Shown one piece after another: positions 32,887 through 45,506 of a stretch of 64,000 nt of DNA (position 1 is the stretch's first letter; each line of letters begins with the position of its first letter). This stretch comes from Sipunculus nudus. Taxonomy: Eukaryota > Annelida > Sipuncula > Golfingiida > Sipunculidae. The notes below the pieces were generated by a model that saw only the letters and a program-made list of their open reading frames with translations, made no database searches and was not told the origin of the DNA. The position numbers and the translations under genes are program-made. The stretch spans positions 17,624,576-17,688,575 of the forward strand of contig CM049309.1 of assembly GCA_026874595.1 (NCBI GenBank), given 5' to 3'.

Positions 32887-33634
32887 TTCTTCAGCCACAA
32901 CATTTATACAGTGCTAACTGTATCCTCTTAATTTGGGATATACACAGGTTGTGGTTACTACAGGTAAAAAGTCCTTTAACTTTTGTTAAATAAAGATTTT
33001 ATTAAATTTCCTCTCAAAAGTTAACATGAGGTCAGGTTTTCAGTATTGACCCATAGAATTTTTCCCACTATAATCAAGAAATAAGTAAATATAAAGGTTC
33101 TTAATTCTAAAATTAATATGTGCTGACACTAATACATCTACTAATGTTTAAAAAGTATCAATTTTTTTCAAAAGAATTTACTGGCAAGTTTCTACAATTT
33201 TTTTAATGGTGAAATTAATATATTGCAGTATATGAAAACTTTTCATTTCTCATGATTGTAAATATCCAAATTGGGAAAATTTTACCACAGATATTTAGAA
33301 TTGTTAAGATACTACTGTTGCTACATTCATCAAATGTTAGAACTATATATTCCAGCCTGAAATTTACAGCTCGTGTCACTCTAGTCCTTAGTAAGATTGC
33401 TTGTGTGTCGATTGAGCATGTAACATTTAAATGGAAAAACTGTGATTAATCAGGTGTATAGAACACTGTAAAGCATGGCAAAACAAATTTTAATATTGTA
33501 TTAGTAGCTTTTGGTGAAATGTATTTGGTGAATTTATTTTTTTTAATTCTGTGTATAATTTGGAAGTTAAAGACTGGTTGTATGGACATTTTGCTATTTT
33601 TCTTTGAAAAAGGACAACATTGACTTGGAATTCT
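32887..33634 (+). other. ERMP1 3' UTR and flank
   Basis: AT-rich sequence after the stop. The proximal polyA candidate is at 32989; nothing else recognised. A longer UTR cannot be excluded. Confidence 0.45.
32989..32994 (+). promoter_or_regulatory. candidate ERMP1 polyadenylation signal AATAAA
   Basis: First AATAAA hexamer after the stop codon, about 100 nt downstream, followed by T-rich sequence. Other AT-rich hexamers occur further on, so a longer 3' UTR is possible; only transcript ends would decide. Confidence 0.4.
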
Positions 33635-33802
33635 TACAGTGAAACTTCAAAATTGCAACCACCAAACATGCTTGAGCATTATCGAGGTGGTCGTCTGAAC
33701 AAAGTCTGATATGAAGGGCAAAAGAGAATTGGGACGGAGAAAAGGTTGTTGTTTTGAGGTAGTTGCTCAACCAAGGTGGTTGTAAGGTGAGGTTTTACTG
33801 TA
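33635..33802. mobile_element. Tc1/mariner-type MITE, copy 2
   Basis: TA|CAGTGAAACTTC at left and GAGGTTTTACTG|TA at right. The interior has CGAGGTGGTCGTC and the right arm AACCAAGGTGGTTGT, shared with copy 3 at 50080. 168 bp. Confidence 0.7.
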
Positions 33803-33898
33803 CTAAAAGATACTTGACAGGTGTTTTATCATGTGTCATAATACGCTATTAATGGGATATGTTTTGTATTGTCATATGAAGTATCATATTGTCAAAAA

Positions 33899-34209
33899 AA
33901 GGCCCAAAAAAATAAAAGGTATGGTTCTCAGGCACTGCCCGTGTCAGTTTTAACACCCCGCTTCAAACATTTTTATTTTGATTTTCATCTTTCAAGAAGA
34001 TGAAATAATACAATTTTGATACAATTTTCTTTGTTATGTAATGCTTTTACCTGTTTAGCAAAAAAAAACCTGTTATTCGCATGCTTTTCCAGGGTCAAGG
34101 GACATTTTTATTGAAACATACAAAAAAAAGTCAAAAATAAGATACAACCCCGAGCAGTGATTTCTAAAAAAAGTGCCTGAGAACCATACTTTTTAATTTT
34201 TTTTGGCCT
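33899..34209. mobile_element. MITE with about 38-bp TIRs
   Basis: Left AGGCCCAAAAAAATAAAAGG, TATGGTTCTCAGGCACT (33900-33937) is matched in inverse by the right arm 34172-34209 (AGTGCCTGAGAACCATACTT, ending TTTTTTTTGGCCT) with few mismatches. The 230-bp centre is non-coding. No obvious target duplication. Confidence 0.78.
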
Positions 34210-37200
34210 AAGTTATTGTTTTGTTAAATAAGGTATCAGTACAGCCCTTGTCATATTGATGCTTATTGAAAGAACAAACATTGGCATGAAAATGCTACTA
34301 TAATATCTAAGCCTTGCAGGCATTGTGTATCATATTGCCAGTGAAGTGTCATGATATGTATTGTATCATCATATAATGAATCGTTACAGATACAGTGATA
34401 TAAATCATTGATACTTCTTGGGTTCTCATTCATAGAACAATATGCTGTTAAGATATGTATTTTCATTTATTTGTTGATTGTGACTCTGCGAGAATATCCT
34501 TTATGGCCAGAGGGTTAACAGAAACTCAGTTTATTTAGGATGGATTTTTGGTGAAGGTGGTCCTTTTAAATGAGTGTCCTTCTTGACAGGTTTGTCTATC
34601 TCTGGGAGTACAAATGTGATTCAAACTTTATTGATATACTGTGATCAGGAAAGTCTGTAAAGATGCATCCTTTCTGTCTGTGCTTAAACTGTGTTTTTCA
34701 CTTTATTGTTATACTGTAATCAAAAATGTATTGGTGCATGTAACTTTCATGCATTTTGTTGGGGGACTTTATTTTTGATAAAATACATGTCAATTGCTTT
34801 TCAAATTTGATAATAAATGTTGCTGCTCTGTCTATGCAAATTCTTCCTAATGTTGAATATGTTCTTCCGTTATCTGCTGATTTGTTTTAATAATTTCTTT
34901 ATGTTAATTTCTGTTTATAAAAGGACAGTGTTAAATTTTAGAAGGTTATAGATTATATATGAGAACGCTTATGCACCATCAACCAAACAATTTTGGACAT
35001 TGTAATTTAATAAATATTTTTAACCCAATTTAATCCCAGATTTTTCATGCCAGCAAAATATCCAGTATAGCATGCATTTCCTCTAATCAGTTCCCTGGCA
35101 TTTATGGATGACTTATTGAAAAATAGGGTTAAAAAGGGCCATATAGAGGTTTTTGTTCCTGGGCAGAGCCCTTGAGAGTGAAAATGCCATATTTAGAGCT
35201 AGAATTAATATTGAATGCATGTTGTTCTTATGGTTATAGGGCTAGAAATTGATGATGCAATGAAGATGCAATGAAGAATGCAATACAAATATGGGTAATA
35301 TTCTTATAATTATTGGGTGAAAAAAATATATGAGTTGCACAAAATTTGAAATTGAGTGAAGAATGCTTAGTCAGGACTTTTTATCTCTGTTTCATTACAG
35401 TTTTATATTTCCACTATAGCAATGAGGTTATGGCCGTCATTTTGCAGCTTTACAAAATTGAAGTTTTCATACTTGCAGTTGCACTGAAATCAAAACATCA
35501 TGGGTAATCAAAATCGGACATTATCAAAATTATATATAGTATGTAGTTTTTGAGGCTAATGCTATGTTTCACCGGTAAGTACAATCTTTTTCTGAGGACT
35601 ATATGCTGTAGGGAAGAAAAGCTACAACTGAAAACATATATAGTCATAACAGAAAAAAAAGATAGATGTCTTAAGGAATTTTAATTAATTGCAGTAAATG
35701 TAATTTATCAAAAATTATAGAGAGAATATCCAATTATGATGGATTGCAGACATTTTATTTAATATAATTTGTAAAATAGAAATATGACTACTGCCATGTT
35801 AAGAATTTCCACAAATCCGATCATGGAGTTTGGAGAATGTAAAAAAGCCGTAAAATATATAATCAAAATTTAATTATTAATATTATCATACACCTTTTGG
35901 TTTTGATAGACATTACTGGTGAAGCAAAGTTGATTAGGTCATGGTAAATTTACAGGAAAGGTCCTTATGAATTTTTTGTATGCAGGGTGAATAACACAAA
36001 TGCAGGTCTGCCAAATCACACCTTTTGAAAAGTGACTTTTTTAAGGTTTACTGTAGGTGATGCGAATTACTCTCTTTTTTTTCACTAAACGTGGGAATAA
36101 TCGCTGATTTTATTCTCTTTTATTTCAAAGAAGTCTTCTCATTTTTTCCAGTGTACTTGCTCTTTTTCGGTCAGTTACCTTAGGCAGACTTGAAACGTGT
36201 ACTTTGTTGTGAATTTTTACTTATGATGATACATGCAGCCATGTTTATTAGTATCGTTCCATTGTTCATTTGGTGAAACAAAGGTACTTTATATCGGAAT
36301 ATATTCCTTTGTATGGTCCACTTAAATACTTGGTATTTTAAAAGACAGAACAAATATGCTGCCATGAACAGAATTATGATCTGAATATTGGTTTAAGAGT
36401 TTAAACAGGGGAAAAAATCAACTGGGACTGGTGTAACGTGTGCATTTTGTTAAATTGAATATACCTCGATGTATATAGTGAAAGAATATTTCATTCAGAC
36501 TTTATTTCATAGTTTTTAAGATTAGCTTGAGTTGTAGATCTTGAAATTATTATATTAGGCCACATATCCTTATTAGTTTATTATATTAAACATTATGTCA
36601 TTAAGTTTATTAAGTTTGTTTACTTGCATTTGTTGAAAGACATTGTTTTGGAAGTTTTGTTTTCGATATATAGGGGATCTCTTGCAAACTATGCATTTAG
36701 TCAATGGCATTCCAGCATGGTTTATTAGAGTGTGGATTTTAGGTAGCGGTTTGTTTTATTATTTTATTGTTTTGATATTAACACAAATTGTCAGTTGGTG
36801 TTTATTTTTAAATTGTTATTTTAGATAATAATCAGAAGGAAATAATATTTTTCCTCAGCCGCTATTAAGTCAGAGTAATACCATTTCATCGTTAAAAGAC
36901 ACAACAATTTGGAATTATTATATACACACTATTTATGATTTTTTTATTATGCCATTTTGTGACACTTTAAGTACAAGTCAAATCTGGTGTTTTTATTGTC
37001 ATTTTACCTAAATTACTGTTAGCATTCTAGCATTGTCATAATATAAACCAGAGTTAAATGTTAATGGCTTCAACCTTTTTTCAGTGCTTTTTCAGTGCCT
37101 AGTTGCCACGTTCCGACTACACTTGTGATGTATAAACCCAGTACCTCAATAAGTTATAAACATGTTGTTTTTTAATGGAACATTCAGATAATTACGGATG

Positions 37201-39693
37201 GACTGGGCAACTGGCACCCTGAAAGGGCAGTTGGGCCAATCTGTGAAAGCGGAAATAGTTTGTGTACTTGGAAATTTTTGGTCAGTTGGGCTCGTCTTAG
37301 GTCGAAAAGAAATGTGTTTATGTCAATGGCAAAACAAAGAATATGTCGTCTTGTACACAAGTTTTACGGTATAAATTGAAATCTATGTAGGCCCAACAAT
37401 TCCCGCATTTGCTGTTTCGCTGCACTAACCAGGACATCGAAACATCAGGTTTTACAAGGTTAAAAACAATTCTAACATTTATGGATGTTTTAAATTTGAT
37501 CACACATTTTGTAAATGTATATTTTATCTTTTCCCTAAACAACTGAGATATATGTTGTTTGCTTTACCTTCATGTGGTTGAAATTTTTATTAATTATTTT
37601 TTATTTATGTAATATTGTTTAAATTGCAGTATGTTGAAACAGTCATTATGATTAAGTACAAATTTAATTCGTAAAGGACCAGGTAATTATTTCTTCCTAG
37701 GAAATCACAAAAAAAAAGATATTGGCCAGCTGGACGTACCACTATGTAAATTCTTTCCCATCAGTGAGCTAGTTTGCTAGGCATTAGACGGTGTTTTACA
37801 AAACCATGTAAGTGTTAACAAGGCAGTGCACGTTTGGTTTGGACAGGCTGCAGCGTTCTGTGTATGTATATACTGTATTCTACAACAAATTTACAATTTT
37901 GTATTCTGTATGAAGTTTAGTCACCCCTTGTGTTCTTAAAAGTTTACATGTGTACGCCATAATTGTAAATTTTGCAAGGAAACATGACAACAAAACGAAT
38001 AATTGTCAACTCGGTCACTGCTATTAACATCACTGTTATAATAATATTTGTACCTGTTAGGAACAATTATCTCCTTACCTAGTGGTCAGACGCTGCATTC
38101 GTTCTAGAACGCCTTCCACTTAACCACTGCTTGCTACAGCAGTGTTTGCTAGGTTTCGCCACCAGGTGGTTGGCGCAGGGCCAAGAATGCCTCGACCAAA
38201 GACAGCGGGTGTGTCCATCCCCAGAGTGTTCCTCCGGTTTTTAACCACTGCTTAAGGAGTGTAAATAGAGACCGAGTGGCTTTTTAGTATGTAAGTCATA
38301 ATAAAAAAAAAGATGTAACATATTCAGACAATACGAAGATGAGCGTTACTGTGGTGTCATATATTGAGGTAACTACAAAACTAAAGTTGATTAAATTGTG
38401 TATAATTACATTGTAATTTGAGCAATGCTGGTCAGTAGATGTATTTTAATATTACATTGCTTACATGACGTTTATAACATGTGAAAAATATTATGTTCAT
38501 ATATTATTTGTTAATCAGGAATCTTTTATCAATTGTAACCTTTGTGTTATGTCAATCGACGTATTTAAAATGAGTTCTGTTGTGACTTACTGTTATTGTT
38601 AAATCCGTATCATACCAACTTAAATGTTAAAAATTAAGAAACATCATGACTTTAACTGTAAAACTGTGCGATAATTTAGAAGTTACGTTAAACACTTCAC
38701 GCATACGGTTGTCTACTCAAACCATGGCCATATATCCTCTCCCTGCAGGGCGTGCTTTTTCAGTTTCAAGAACTCCGGCCATTGTTTTGTTATCTTGAAA
38801 ACGTGTGTAGAGGCCATCAGTGTATTTTCTAGGATTCCCTCCTATTTTTACTTTTAATTGTTATATATTTTAGGTATGTCATCGTTTAGCTGCAGTGAAC
38901 TAACTGATTATCCTGTAATGGTTGTCGTTGAGAATGAGATGACTTGCTCAGTGTTTCAAATCTGGTTGTTACTCCCATTTACACTTTTTATACCAAGAAT
39001 GACTAAACCTAAAAATTTGCCTTTATATAATATGTTTAGCGGTAAATATTTATTTTTTCCATCACTGTCAACATTGTTGGGCATTTGATCCCTATCCGTA
39101 GTAAAGCTATCTTAACCAAGTCTCTAGTTAAATGTCACCGGGGAAAGCCAGGCACCATGCAGAAACGGAGGAAATTAACCAGCCCCGGGCTTATAGGTTT
39201 GTCCCAGCTTCTACCCCTGCCCAATGTTTTCATGTCAAATATCGGGCAAATAATCCCCGATAGTGGTAACATTTTTATAAATACCAGTCACCAGTGCCTG
39301 TTAAGTGCAAGTGTCACAGTATCCAGAAAAGACTAATTGTCTTGTATGTTTTTGTGTAATCTATCCCTGGTAGCCTTAAAAGCACCTTGCAGGTTAACCA
39401 AAAAGCACGTAGGTTATAATTCTCTCAAACTATCCTACTTGATCCTACAGTTTGTGTCTCGGTCAAATTTTCTCCTTTTTTACTTCAAATTATACTTTTT
39501 CACTACTTCCTTCAGCTTTTTTTTTCAACTTGTAGTTTCAAAATGCCGTGAATTACTGTTAAAGTTTGCTTGGCCAATTTGGAACATGTTTATGTCATAC
39601 AGGAGGCTTTCATGATGTATGGTTTAATAAAATGCAGGTACTGTCTAAGCACCGTATCATGATTGTTTAACTGTGTTCTTAAAAAATATTTTG
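34210..39693. other. intergenic AT-rich DNA downstream of ERMP1
   Basis: No exon, RNA gene or repeat boundary recognised. The GC-richer patch 38080-38290 has inverted AACCACTGCTT motifs and a CCACCAGGTGG palindrome (about 38160-38172). Open frames at 38858-39615 are short and uncharacterised. Confidence 0.45.
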
Positions 39694-39986
39694 TTAGCTC
39701 AGCTGACTGAAAGTCATCTGAGCTATAGCGATCACTCTTTTTCCGTCAGTCTGTCCGTCCGTATTTACATAGGCCAGCTGACTGCATTCAAAAAGGCTAG
39801 ATTTCATGGGAATGGCTTGATATATCATCATAAAACTTTTTATCCTTGTTCATTTTGAAGAACTTTAATAGTTACAGTTGAATGCATGGGGTTACCATCT
39901 ACTAAATTTGGCAATCAGATCGTTAAATTTATTTTTTTAAAGTCTTCCTAGTCAGCTGGGCGTCATGACTCACGGGTCACTTGTTT
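39694..39986 (+). mobile_element. R1-family element, minimal 293-bp copy
   Basis: Intact head (AGCTCAGCTGACT-GAA-AGTCATCTGAGCT, then ATAGCGATCAC and GTCTGTCCGTCCG) and intact end (GTCAGCTGGGCGTCATGACT, CACGGGTCACTTG|TTTT) with almost no central array. It shows that head and tail define the family and that the tandem units are dispensable. Confidence 0.8.
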
Positions 39987-40187
39987 TATTTCTCTTTTTT
40001 TTTCAAGAACACGCCTGAATAATGTTACAAGTCCTTCTTTTCACAACGGTGTGCTGGACAACTTGTATTCTCGAACTGCATGTAGAGGAGTGTTCTAATT
40101 GAGAATTCATGTATCTGTGGACGATACCATTCGGACGATGTATCTTTATGCAAGTCATCACAAGAAGAGAAACTGGGCCAGATTTGA

Positions 40188-40188
<1 letters not shown>

Positions 40189-40247
<59 letters not shown>
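40189..40247. repeat. (TA)8(TG)20 microsatellite
   Basis: Pure TA run followed by a pure TG run. Confidence 0.95.
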
Positions 40248-40248
<1 letters not shown>

Positions 40249-40543
40249 AATTTAATTAGAAGTGCTCTCAGTAAAGCACATACATCCACCTAGGTAAAAC
40301 AATTCTTTTGTAACTGCTTCTTATTTCGAATGTGGATTGGGGTTTTACCAGCCCCTCTAGAAACATTTCATGGAAATCAGTCCACTACTTTATCATTCTA
40401 ACAAATCGTCAACACAGACGCTGGAGAAAATATAACCTCCTTGGCGTAGGTAATCATGTCACTTGGCATATACATGTATATACACTATCTAACAAAACTT
40501 ATAAAGTATAGATAACGCACAACTTAATACATATCTGTTTATT

Positions 40544-40544
<1 letters not shown>

Positions 40545-40589
<45 letters not shown>

Positions 40590-40590
40590 T

Positions 40591-40642
<52 letters not shown>
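40545..40642. repeat. (AT)n microsatellite, about 98 bp
   Basis: AT repeat with a short GATAGATA interruption near 40588. Confidence 0.95.
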
Positions 40643-40643
<1 letters not shown>

Positions 40644-40912
40644 TATGAGTACGTGGCAATATCGATAGAAGCGTAGCAAGGGTAAAAAGGGTTCCCTTTT
40701 TTTTGTATTTATCATGACTCACACTTGAGGAGTTTCTCTGTATCGTTTGTGGATATAATTGAACCTTGTCGGCCTTGAATCCTTTTTAAATAAGTAAACA
40801 GGGTAAACTTATTACTTGGTAAATACCTTTAATTTCAGTACAGTAGTTATGTTAACTAAACGTCCTCATCACTTGTGAATACCTTAAGACGTGCCTATTC
40901 ATTTCTTCACGT

Positions 40913-40915
<3 letters not shown>

Positions 40916-40986
<71 letters not shown>
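40916..40986. repeat. (AT)n microsatellite, about 70 bp
   Basis: Uninterrupted AT repeat. Confidence 0.95.
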
Positions 40987-40989
<3 letters not shown>

Positions 40990-41048
40990 GAGGGAGTCGT
41001 TAGTTTAGTCGTTAAATCACCATGTATTGCATACATATATACATTTAC

Positions 41049-41300
41049 GTATGACGTCAGCAGAACAATGACGGCGGGAGAACGGTGATGTAGTGTACTT
41101 ACTTTGGACGTCGGGAGATAGAGTACTTAAATTTGACGCAAGAAGAGTTATGGCGCAGAGTACTTACACGTGACGTCAGGAGGGGAAGTTGTGTAGAATA
41201 TTTTGTATGACGTCATGAGGGGTGATGTGGAGTATTAACGTGGGACGTCAGGGAGGTACTGATGTTTAGAATATATTGAGTATTTTGGACGCCATTCTGA
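41049..41300. repeat. degenerate tandem array with TGACGTCA-like motifs
   Basis: Units of very roughly 40-65 bp share TGACGTCAGGAGG-, GATGT-GAGTA and GAGTACTTA-. TGACGTCA (a consensus CRE/ATF site) is exact at 41052, 41171 and 41208; GGACGTC variants are at 41106 and 41243. Regulatory function is only a possibility; the motif may simply be part of the repeat. Confidence 0.65.
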
Positions 41301-41339
41301 TAATTGTTATGTAGCAAAAAGTTGATCTTTTCAACGGAG

Positions 41340-41790
41340 AGTATTTAGATTGCAAGGTTTCTATAGTGAGCAGAGAGATAGAAGGGCCGCGGATTTACTT
41401 GCTGATACAAACTGACCGGATGGCTGTAATAGTGATTACTGCGACATGGGGATATTCGTTATATGAAGCCGCAAAAGTGACTTCTGAGATGTAAGAGACG
41501 GAATAGTTGCCACTGTCAACATAGTGACAGGATGGTTGTCTTGGTGAACATAGAGACGCTAGGGTTGTCATAGTCATAGAGACGGGAGATGTCAGTTGTC
41601 AGGGTTACCATGGAAGCGGGAGGGGTTCTTACAGTTAACATGAAGACGGTTAGTTTGAAGGAAGGCTGTGAGTAAACTGAAAGAAAAGTGAGGGTGATAA
41701 TAAAATTTGATGGTTATGATAGTGAGCATAGATACGAGAGTGATGCCATCGGAAGTATAAAAACGGGAGCGTTGTCATGGTGATCACATG
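41340..41790. repeat. degenerate minisatellite, unit like GAGACGGGAGGGTTGTCATG
   Basis: The series ACATAGAGACGCTAGGGTTG, CATAGAGACGGGAGATGTCA, GGAAGCGGGAGGGGTTCTTA, GCATAGATACGAGAGTGATG and AAACGGGAGCGTTGTCATGG indicates about ten old units of roughly 36 bp. Confidence 0.6.
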
Positions 41791-43825
41791 GTATAATGCA
41801 GAGTGAATTAACATAGCAGATCTATTTAGAGATAATGTGTTAAAGCACTGTTAGGAAAATCGTACAAACATAAGAATAAGAAAGAGAAGTATGTTCATAA
41901 AATCATATATGTACCGTTGTTGATTAAGAAGTCGAAAGTAGGTATTTTTGAAGATAGATTATATATTCATATTAAGGGTATTAATTATTATATCAGTGGC
42001 CAATTGAAATAATTGTTCTAATGTCTTTGATTTTATTGTCATATTATTTTGAATATGTTCAATGTTTACCCCTTTTTTAACATTTACAGTTTGTATTTGC
42101 CGATGACCCATTTCTGTTGATTTATCAAATGGCATCTGATGTATGTATATATCATGTAAAATTGCTGACATTATACATGTAATTTCTTTGAATCGTGTGA
42201 TTGTCAGTGTTTTAATGAACATTGCTGTATATTAACTGTGACGTTTAATGAAGCACCCTGTACGTGAAGCACCTGTGATTGTCATTTGCACAAGAAAATG
42301 ATTTTATCTAACAATTATGCAATATATGCAAAATATATACTTTGATCAGTCAATTTTCCACCTGTAGTAGCGATATTTAGCTGAATATCAGATCCGTTTT
42401 ATGTATGTCGTCTCCGCATAACCCCCTAAATGGCTGTGCATTAAGTATTTTATTTCATGTATAATTCATCGGGTTACCATATACTTAATTCATTGAAAAT
42501 CCTTAAAATATTTTTGTGTTTACAGTGATTTAAAAGTGCATGAATTTAGCTTATACTGAAAGTTTCATTAAAACATCTATATTTCCGCTCTGTGACAGGC
42601 CTAGAGAAGCAAGGCGCGCTCTCAGCCTGTAAACAAATATATCATTATTGTTGTAAACAGGACTCGTACAGGAAAATAGTGAAATAGGATCAAATGTGGG
42701 GGAATGGACAACTGAAGGTTTTTTTTTCGTAACAAAGTATAAAAAGAACTAAAATACATATTTAGGTCATTAGTAAAAGATCCTTAAATTGAAATAAGAA
42801 AAGTATTATGGGAACCCTGTTAACTGTAGGTTTTAACATTGATGCTTATACGTATTCATACATATTACATTATGAAATATTTGTAATCACGTGATGCAAT
42901 ATACTATATTCGGTGGAATCGTGTTTTTTCTTTTCTGTGCCCTTTTCTCTACCCTTCTGTCATTTAACCCCCGCTTATTAAACGTTTTCTGACCTGAAGT
43001 CAAGGCTCTTATATTCCGTAATCTGTCCATCATTCCGTCTGTCCCTCCACAAGGCACGAATCGGAACCGTGGTACGCATGTTTTTCGCGCGAACAAGTCA
43101 TAAATTATTTTAAAAAAGCCGTACTTCGACAGCGACAATGTCCAACTCCCACAACCACTCATGTTCTGTGAGAAGGTGTCGAAAGGCCAAAAATACAACT
43201 GAACGTGAATGTGTCAAAGAGGTATTAAGCTAAAGTGAGTCGGCTACGTGCATTCTTGCCTGACGAATAAAAAAAGAATAGCCGATACACCATCACCTGA
43301 CATTTGAGAAAATGTTCAAAGTTCTGTTTAGATCTTTATTATTTTACCAGGCATTGTCTGTGGAGAACGAATTGTTTGCAATGTGCAACGCCTCAACCCT
43401 TTTCCCTTCCCAAAAGAACTAACTGGCATGAGTGAAACCTTGCTAAGTATAAATGAACCATTTATCTGCGAGTGATCTTTTCTTGTATTAGAATCTAAAC
43501 AAAAGATAAGGTATTTTTATACTACTATGTGACAATATAGAAACGAATGTGACAAAAATTGCAGGAAGAGCAAACTTCCCATGCTGACATTTTTCTAACG
43601 AGGTCTCTATGATCATTCAAATAAGGATACCATCACCTATATTCGATATATATGGTTACGAGGCGAACATACGGTAAAGCGCATAAAAAGCTAAGATTGC
43701 ATTCACTAAGAAAAGGTAAAAAAAAAAAAAAATCCGCTGTCGTGAAATTCAAACTCCTAATTGATCTTGTATTGTTACAGAAGACTGGTGGTACTACCTA
43801 CAGTTTTTCTTTTACCTGTATTTAT
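41791..43825. other. intergenic, mostly unassigned; diverged GTCCGTC-type relic at about 43000-43090
   Basis: CCATCATTCCGTCTGTCCCT and CAAGGCACGAATCGGAACCG resemble the R1 head module and the ACAGGGCACAAATCGTAACC cue, but no ends are preserved. No gene recognised. Confidence 0.4.
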
Positions 43826-44665
43826 ATTCAGGTCCTGTGACCTTAACCAATGACCTTGTGACCTAAAAAGCTGTGTACCAATAATCCTTTTTTTATATTA
43901 AATTATATATATTAAATTTAATTAATTATAAAATTTTTTTTTTTTTTTTTTTTTTTTTACTTAATTGGTGGGTCATTGATAAATCAAGTTTGAAGCCAAT
44001 CTACCTAGCCAAAGCAGAATTGTCATCAATAAACCAGTCTGTGAATGGATGGGCCCTGTGACCTTGACCTTTGACCCCAAATTGAAAAGAATCTTCCCCT
44101 ATTGGCAGGTGAGTAATAACTTGAAGATGGAAGGTTCGTGATGAAACGTTTTGCTTGAAATGCACATACATTCCTTTTAAAGAAATGGATCCTGTGACCT
44201 TGATCTTTGGACCCTAAAATCGACAGGGTTCTTACTTTAGTGGTGAGCCATATATAAGTTAAGTTTGAAACCAATATGTCAGACTAAACTGGGAGTTATC
44301 ATCTTGAAACTAATATGTGAACAGATGGCCCCTGTGACCTTAACCTTTGACCTTTTGACCCAAATTCATTTATGCTCTCCATATACTGGCAAGTCAGCTA
44401 AATGTGCAAGAAGGAAAGTTTGGGATGAAAAGCTTGGCTTAAAATACAGCCATATTCTTTTTTAATATGCGAGTCTTGTGACCTTTACCTTTGACTTCAT
44501 GACCCAAAAAACATACAGGTTCTTTCTATAGTTGTTGGCCATGTGTAGGTCATGTCTGAAATCCATATGTCAATCCAATCTGGAGTTATCATCTGGAAAC
44601 AAATTTGTGTGGATGGACAGACAGACAGACACATGAACAAACATACAGACAAGGTGATTACTTTA
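43826..44665. repeat. tandem array, about 140-bp unit, with TGTGACCTTGACCTTTGACC
   Basis: The cue CCTGTGACCTTGACCTTTGA occurs at about 43833, 44055, 44188, 44330 and 44475, each followed by AAAT/CCAAA and a CTTTCTATAG/CCATA segment. The right end has a GGACAGACAGACAGAC module and AGGTGATTAC, i.e. the inverted head seen in R1-like families. It includes a T25 run (43934-43958). TGACCTTGACCTTTGACC (44059-44076) contains nuclear-receptor half-sites. Confidence 0.7.
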
Positions 44666-44749
44666 GAGCATCCACTACTGATCACACCAGGTTTTGAGAC
44701 ACTAGACAGAATCATAGCTGAGAAATTACATGATGTCATTTTATGGTAA

Positions 44750-45128
44750 AAAAATGAGAAAAATATTCGTAAAAATAAGAAAAAAATATGGGTGGCGCCA
44801 CCACTTTTCGGAAACTGACAAAACTAGTCATGGTCAATACTAAAGGCTAATTTCATGACAATCAATGCATTAATTATCAAGATATTGGAGGTTTTGTATC
44901 AAAAATTTTAATATTCTGGGGGGGGGGGGTATTTACAAGCCCAATAGCTCAGAGGAAATGGGTCGCAGTGACCTAATTTCAGGTTTCCAAGGAGATTTTT
45001 TTATCAACCTCCCTTGATCTTCACTTAGAAGTTTCTAGGACCAACAGTTACGATTTGTGCCCTACTAACGGACGGACGACGGACAGCGCCATTCCTATAC
45101 CTCCGTTGACTTAGTCATTTGAGCTAAA
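44750..45128 (-). repeat. R1-family element, inverted 5' part
   Basis: Read on the minus strand from 45128: TAGCTCAAATGACTAAGTCA, GTCCGTCGTCCGTCCGTTAG, then GGGCACAAATCGTAACTGTT, the unit body and CCCCCCAGAATATT. GGTGGCGCCACC is exact at 44791-44802. The 3' terminus is not recognisable, so the left bound is approximate. Confidence 0.7.
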
Positions 45129-45506
45129 AAAAATCATGCTAAATTGCTTAACTAGTTTTCATGTCGGCTGTTACCGCAATAACTAGGAAAATTTTCATAA
45201 AAACTCATTTTGAATGTTTGTAACAAAGTATCTCTCCAGGGTTTGAGTCTTAGCAAAATTTCATGCTTATATAATGAGGGCAAAATCATTTGACTTCTTT
45301 GTTGTTTCGTACCTATGGCCTTTTTGCCACCCATAAAGATTTTCGCGCTCTCTAACAAAACATTACTGCATATGGAAACATATCATGTCAAATTTTCCTG
45401 TTATAAGCCCTTAATTGATAACAAAACGGATCTTTTATGAATTTAATCACAAGGAAATTCTCGCCAATTGTAGAACATAGAAGTTACCTTTTTGTTTATG
45501 CGGTTT

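Noticed and set aside
40489-41088. Isoleucine/tyrosine-rich open frames
   Set aside because: Pure translations of (AT)n microsatellites; the same holds for those at 47.5 kb and 50.6 kb.
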